Of a stretch of DNA of 64,000 nucleotides, positions 57,090 to 64,000 are shown piece by piece. The position numbers and the translations under genes are program-made. Position 1 is the stretch's first letter. Each line of letters opens with the position of its first letter. Below the pieces are notes generated by a model, which saw only the letters and a program-made list of their open reading frames with translations, had not been told where the DNA came from and did not search any database. Origin of the DNA: Lampris incognitus (lineage: Eukaryota; Chordata; Actinopteri; Lampriformes; Lampridae); NCBI RefSeq assembly GCF_029633865.1, contig NC_079215.1:56346856-56410855 (forward strand), given 5' to 3'.

Positions 57090-57395
57090 TTATATTGGTA
57101 TATGAGAGTGCTTCACAGTACAAGTTGAAGTCTCCTCTGAATGAGCGGACCAGCACCAGACTCCAGAACTGGAACTGTGGACTCTCTAGCTTCCGTTGTT
57201 GACACCAGTCTTCAAAGGTAAGATCTGATCGGCCAGACTCAGCAGAGCAGTAGTCATGGTATGCGTCCTTCATTAGTTTGTACAGGCTGCATGCTGTGAT
57301 CTGATGGGCTTGTCTTGTCCTGGTGACACTTGAGGCAGACAGGAAAGACTCTGCTGTTCCAGATGAGGCCACTCCTGCCTCCACAATGGAACTGG
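57090..57395 (-). repeat. Inverted partial copy of the transposon gene
   Basis: The minus strand repeats the coding stretch of 54945-55260 (EAGVASSGTAESFLSASSVT ... DLTFEDWCQQRKL) with a short deletion. It keeps CGA where the main copy has the TGA stop at 55103. RNA from the element could pair with itself over about 300 bp. The bases 57396-57790 then hold a short repeat (CCCTGAAGAAGGCCC near 57415) and no gene. Confidence 0.88.
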
Positions 57396-57928
57396 AACTA
57401 TATATTGGACTATGCCCTGAAGAAGGCCCAAGCCGCTACGCGTGGGCATTTTTAGGTCCTTTTTGGATATGTCCAAGTTTCAATAAAGACATTTTTAATT
57501 ACACGGAGTGCCTTGGTCAGAGAGATTTCTCTTTTTCTCATCTGAAACTACTAACCTTGGACGAAAGAGCACCCAACAAATATATTACTTAACTACAGAG
57601 AGGACTGAGCACGCCACTGACTCCAAACATATACATATTGGTGTTCTTTTTCGTTACTTTTCCAATAAAGTTATATATTAACAATCTTTTCTCCCCTTTT
57701 CCATTAATAATGTCATCTGTGTATCTATATACAAATACAATACATCGTTTAAAAAATGGACACTAATGTCATTCAAATTAGTCAACTACACACATTTCGG
57801 CTGGCTGCCATCTTGGATTTTCAAATGGCCAGTCGGACAGATTTGATCAATAGGCCCTAGAGAACAACCAAGCCAAATTTCATGTTTGTATCATAATTTG
57901 CACGATTTTTCTGTTATCTGCTCCACTA

Positions 57929-58186
57929 TGGTGCTTCAGCGCCAAAGGAACGCTGCTGTATTGGCCCATTGTTCTGCCATTGAGCGAGGGGTGTCATCTT
58001 GGCGTATCCCTCCAGATCATGGCTGAATAGTGAGTGTTCTTCAACTGCTCGCTGCTGTTCAGTGCGACTTACATTCGCTTGAGGACGTTGCCTCCAACTA
58101 GGGAGGTTGACTTCATATTCATCCATCCAGACTGGAGGCCGTACAGCGCGCTTGGGTCGCACATCTGGGTTCTCTTCTGAAGCCAT
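57929..58186 (-). CDS. Small ORF, possible start of a retroelement protein
   Basis: ATG 58186 opens 86 codons reading MASEENPDVRPKRAVRPPVW and then MDEYEVNLPSWRQR. The Arg/Pro-rich pattern followed by DEYEV is seen at the starts of some retroelement proteins, but I do not recognise this one. It is cut short by the transposon end at 57928. Confidence 0.4.
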
Positions 58187-59382
58187 CTTCAATCCACAGA
58201 AACCACTGTAGATCACTGATCTACATCCCCCTTTCTTAGCTCATGCTCATACCATAACAAAACCATGTTGATAATTCTCACTCTGTGATTATTGAACAGT
58301 TATTTAATGTATGTCACCATCCGGCTCGAAGATGTAAAATTGTATAAGGTGATAGGTAGCCCACTCATGACTCTCTGACTGGTAGTAAATCGATGTCACC
58401 GTGGGCCATCGGTAAGAATGCACAGAGAGAGATGGTCTTCCTTTTATGACTTTTAATAAATCCTCACGCACTGAACAGTTGTCTCGTTGTACATAGTTTG
58501 TATAATGAGTTGTATGTATATTTGTGTTATGAGTTGTGGTTCTGGATTAACAGAAATAAACAATATTATTCACATTACATTACAGGCTACATAGCAATCA
58601 AATAACATTAGCCACTCCTACATATCAGTCCACCAGTAGCTAACAACTGTGTTCTCTGAACTCTAACAAAATATAAACTAATCTAGTTTAACTCTACCTA
58701 ACTGCACATGTTCTTCATGGGCAGCGCCATTGTTATCCCCACGCAGGTCCAATAACTGTAGCTAGCATTAGCTTATTTTAGCTAGGTTCATTCACATCTA
58801 CGTCGCACAAATCAACAGAAATACTACGGTGCTTGCCTCTCGATGGACGCACACTTCGACAAACGATGTCGAAAACAAACGCTCATTCACTATTTCTCGT
58901 TACTAATGCTTAGCTAGTTGTAGAACTTTGGGCTAATAACCACTGGTCGGCACTCGCATGTCTTCTCCAAATTTCACCGGAGCAACTGAGGACATGACGT
59001 GACATGTTAGCTACAGGGGAGGATTGACAACATAGCTAACCAATAGGAAACAGGCTATGTCACCATTAACCAATAGAAACATAGACTAGGCGGGACTTTA
59101 GGAATGAACATGAAATATAGGCCTATTCTAAACTAAAATACTACTCGTAATATCTAAGATTAATAAACTAAACAAAGACAAGGATATGGAACCTTCTTAA
59201 CAAGTAGCCTACACCCTGCTACGGGACGGGACCTGAAACGACACAAGAGGTGAGTATCAAAATAAAACAGGAAGTACGAGACAAAGAACACGGGGAGGAA
59301 CAAAAAGATAACTTAACTATCCAGCCGGGGCGTGACAATGGCTGAACAGTTCACAAATCATCCTCGCCAACTGAACTTGATC
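58187..59382. other. No gene found
   Basis: No significant open frame. In minus sense GCTAAGAAAGGGGGATGTAG at 58217-58236 looks like a polypurine tract followed by an LTR-type TGTAG, which could be the end of a decayed retroelement, but no partner LTR was found. Confidence 0.4.
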
Positions 59383-59396
59383 AAGGTGTAAACTAC

Positions 59397-60000
59397 TGTC
59401 GCGGTTTTTCTATAGCCCGGATAACTATGGATGGAGGCGGGGACTTTTAGGTGCGACAAACCGGGCTTCACCACCGTTAGCTAGATAGCTGCGCCAATGC
59501 TAGGGCTGGCCTGCTAGTTAGCTAGTTAGCCGTGTGCTAATGGGTTAGCAAGCTCACCTTGGGACCAGGGCTGGTGATGGAACAGGGCGGCTGAGCTCTA
59601 GGCGGGGCGGGAGATGGATGGCTGCTCTCCGGGGTGCGTGTCTCTCTCTCTCTCCGTACTCTGGCTCCGGCGTGACCGGGTGAATGTCTCTCTCAGTCTC
59701 TCTGGGGAAGCTCACGGGGGTAGTCAGCTAGCTACAGGTACCGAGGCAGTCTGCTGCTAACACTACCACTGCTAGCCACCGTATCTGCTGTCTAGCCCAG
59801 GATACGCTAGGTTTCCCTGCTCTATCCCACGCTAAGGTGACAGTCTACGATATGGTTGCTAAACAGTTCTGGCCTTTGTCTCCCCCGCGGTGTCTAATAT
59901 AGTTGCGTCTGTGACAGCGCGAGCTAACCTGTGATTGGTCCTCTAGCTGCACGTGCCCAGTGCAACAGTCCAAGTACATCCCCAGGCATTTCCCACTACA
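59397..60000 (-). repeat. 3' LTR of Gag-PHIP element
   Basis: 604 bp, starting in sense with TGTAGTGGGAAATGCC at 60000 and ending ACCGCGACA at 59397. It contains the same CCAAT and TATA-like sequences as the 5' LTR. Confidence 0.96.
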
Positions 60001-60013
60001 CTGCCCCCCTCCA
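60001..60013 (-). other. Polypurine tract
   Basis: In sense TGGAGGGGGGCAG directly precedes the 3' LTR, as needed for plus-strand priming. Confidence 0.85.
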
Positions 60014-60219
60014 GCACTGTTGAGTCCCTTCAACATAAATGAACAACAGACTACAAAGATCAGTCTGATTAATCTAACACGATAAACGGGACAGAACACC
60101 CGCGAAATGAACTAGGCCCGGAACAAAGGGCGTCAAACAAATGTGGGTGGTCGCTATCCATACTGGACTCTTGTGACTAGCCTAGTAACCCCCAAGTCAA
60201 CTAGTCACGTCCGTCAAAG

Positions 60220-62685
<2,466 letters not shown>

Positions 62686-62840
62686 TTACGTGACTGCTGA
62701 AGAAATTACAGTGCTTCACAAAACGGCTGACTCACTCAGTTGCTAGCTGGGTTAGCTCACAGTGTGCAGGCTGAATTATGCCGCCATGTGACCGGGGCAG
62801 GATCCTCCGGTGTTGAGATTATGGCGAATCCCAACCTTTT

Positions 62841-62858
62841 ATCCCACTTCTGACACCA
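62841..62858 (-). other. Primer binding site, tRNA-Leu(CAA)
   Basis: In sense TGGTGTCAGAAGTGGGAT, two bases after the 5' LTR. It is the complement of the 3' end of vertebrate tRNA-Leu(CAA) with CCA added (from memory). Confidence 0.9.
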
Positions 62859-62860
62859 CT

Positions 62861-63462
62861 TGTCGCGGTTTTTCTATAGCCCGGATAACTATGGATGGAG
62901 GCGGGGACTTTTAGGTGCGACAAACCGGGCTTCACCACCGTTAGCTAGATAGCTGCGCCAATGCTAGGGCTGGCCTGCTAGTTAGCTAGTTAGCCGTGTG
63001 CTAATGGGTTAGCAAGCTCACCTTGGGACCAGGGCTGGTGATGGAACAGGGCGGCTGAGCTCTAGGCGGGGCGGGAGATGGATGGCTGCTCTCCGGGGTG
63101 CGTGTCTCTCTCTATCCGTACTCTGGCTCCGGCGTGACCGGGTGAATGTCTCTCTCAGTCTCTCTGGGGAAGCTCACGGGGGTAGTCAGCTAGCTACAGG
63201 TACCGAGGCAGTCTGCTGCTAACACTACCACTGCTAGCCACCGTATCTGCTGTCTAGCCCAGGATACGCTAGGTTTCCCTGCTCTATCCCACGCTAAGGT
63301 GACAGTCTACGATATGGTTGCTAAACAGTTCTGGCCTTTGTCTCCCCCGCGGTGTCTAATATAGTTGCGTCTGTGACAGCGCGAGCTAACCTGTGATTGG
63401 TCCTCTAGCTGCACGTGCCCAGTGCAACAGTCCAAGTACATCCCCAGGCATTTCCCACTACA
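62861..63462 (-). repeat. 5' LTR of Gag-PHIP element
   Basis: 602 bp. Nearly identical with the 3' LTR, so insertion is recent. Confidence 0.96.
63352..63405 (-). promoter_or_regulatory. Likely Pol II promoter of Gag-PHIP element
   Basis: In sense GACCAATCACAGG (a CCAAT box) is followed about 35 bases on by CTATATTAGAC (TATA-like). Spacing suits a Pol II promoter. Contrast the tRNA-type boxes in the neighbouring TRIM LTR. Confidence 0.6.
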
Positions 63463-63582
63463 CTACTAATAAGACCCGTTAGGTCTGACCCTTTAGCCGA
63501 GCAGTTAGTGACGTCGCCTTGTGGTGCAGTACACCCCTGATCGAATCCCGCACCGGGCAAAAAAAATAACCGGTTACAAAGG

Positions 63583-63819
63583 CAACAGTTAAAACAAGTT
63601 AGACTATACTGTTGTCACAACGAGGTCATTCTGTTTCGATAACGAAGCCTTCCCCGACTCATTTGGGATTTTAAGAAGCTCTCCCTTTGAGAGTTTTCGT
63701 TCAATTTCAAAGTCATCCATCTCGTATGCTACAATTATTAGCTAGCTACACAGTACACACGCTCTTCTTCCTCTCTGTTTCTGGCGCCCGTGTCAGTTAG
63801 CGACACACGTGACACACGC

Positions 63820-63821
<2 letters not shown>
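63583..63821. other. No feature recognised
   Basis: Unique-looking sequence between the split LTR and the GA repeat; no coding signal. Confidence 0.4.

Positions 63822-63895
<74 letters not shown>
63822..63895. repeat. (GA)n microsatellite, 37 units
   Basis: An uninterrupted run of AG dinucleotides. The rest to 64000 shows no feature. Confidence 0.97.
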
Positions 63896-63897
<2 letters not shown>

Positions 63898-64000
63898 CCT
63901 CTCACTATTGAGTCAGTGACGACTGAAAGACAGGAGTTGAGCTGAGTGAGGTGCCGATTCACTTGATTTGATTAGACTTCGTGCAATGAATGATTCTGCT

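Larger units (their letters stand above)
51790..57928 (+). mobile_element. 6.1-kb DNA transposon, superfamily not recognised
   Basis: The ends TAGTGGAGCGGATAAAAG and, inverted, TAGTGGAGCAGATAACAG open terminal inverted repeats of about 135-145 bp that share AAATTATGATACAA, CATGAAATTTGG, GATCAAATCTGTCC and TTGAAAATCCAAGATGGC. TA at both outer edges may be the target duplication. One large decayed gene fills most of the interior. The left flank is a LINE coding region, interrupted by the insertion. Confidence 0.88.

Noticed and set aside
57929-58186. Small ORF as a host gene exon
   Set aside because: There are no splice sites or homologous vertebrate protein that I can recall, and it is cut by the transposon edge; kept only as a low-confidence feature.
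58217-58236. Polypurine tract plus LTR start suggesting a further LTR element
   Set aside because: No second LTR, primer site or target duplication could be found nearby.

Overview
The window reads as euchromatin from a bony fish, probably a percomorph teleost. The evidence is the mix of mobile elements (Rex1-like, RTE, L2 and L1/Tx1 LINEs, Penelope-like elements, Tc1, Tol2-like hAT ends, several tRNA-derived SINEs) together with one vertebrate-type intron-rich gene. Species cannot be told from sequence alone.

Host gene. From 546 to 45604 on the + strand lie eight exons of STN1 (OBFC1), the OB-fold subunit of the telomere CST complex. Splice sites and codon phases agree across all seven introns and the last exon ends in a stop. 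The 5' exon(s) lie upstream of the window. About 1 kb of coding sequence is spread over 45 kb because five introns are packed with nested transposons.

Introns of STN1. Intron 1 (642-10696) holds a split DNA transposon enclosing three RTE copies, a hAT with a perfect 8-bp target duplication, two related MITEs and an interrupted L1. Intron 2 (10775-20928) has a hAT interrupted by a Rex1-like LINE between 202-bp direct repeats, SINEs, and a 2.5-kb antisense retrocopy of a non-muscle myosin II tail. Intron 3 (21103-27574) has Rex1 and L2 remains, including an L2 ORF1 esterase. Intron 4 (27684-36198) has an L2, a Penelope-like 3' end and a 3.9-kb hAT filled with SINEs and a Rex1. Intron 5 (36350-43604) has three Penelope-like 3' ends in alternating orientation, each with a different or related DNA transposon in it, one carrying a Tc1. 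Introns 6 and 7 are short.

Downstream of STN1 (45605-64000) I see no host gene, only mobile elements, several of them unusual. There are miniature LTR elements whose LTR carries a tRNA-like Pol III promoter; an L1/Tx1 element interrupted by one of these; a decayed 6.1-kb DNA transposon with roughly 140-bp terminal inverted repeats and a large Cys-rich protein that I cannot place in a named superfamily; and a very young LTR retrotransposon (59397-63462) whose only ORF is Gag fused to a spliced fragment of the host gene PHIP, followed by what looks like the end of pol. This last element inserted into a solo LTR of the tRNA-like family, and both share 4-bp target duplications and tRNA-Leu primer sites, which suggests shared machinery.

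The strongest candidates for something undescribed are the Gag-PHIP retrotransposon, the tRNA-promoter miniature LTR family, the unclassified DNA transposon, and the hammerhead-ribozyme-like hairpin in the Penelope-like 3' ends that has repeatedly been hit by DNA transposons.
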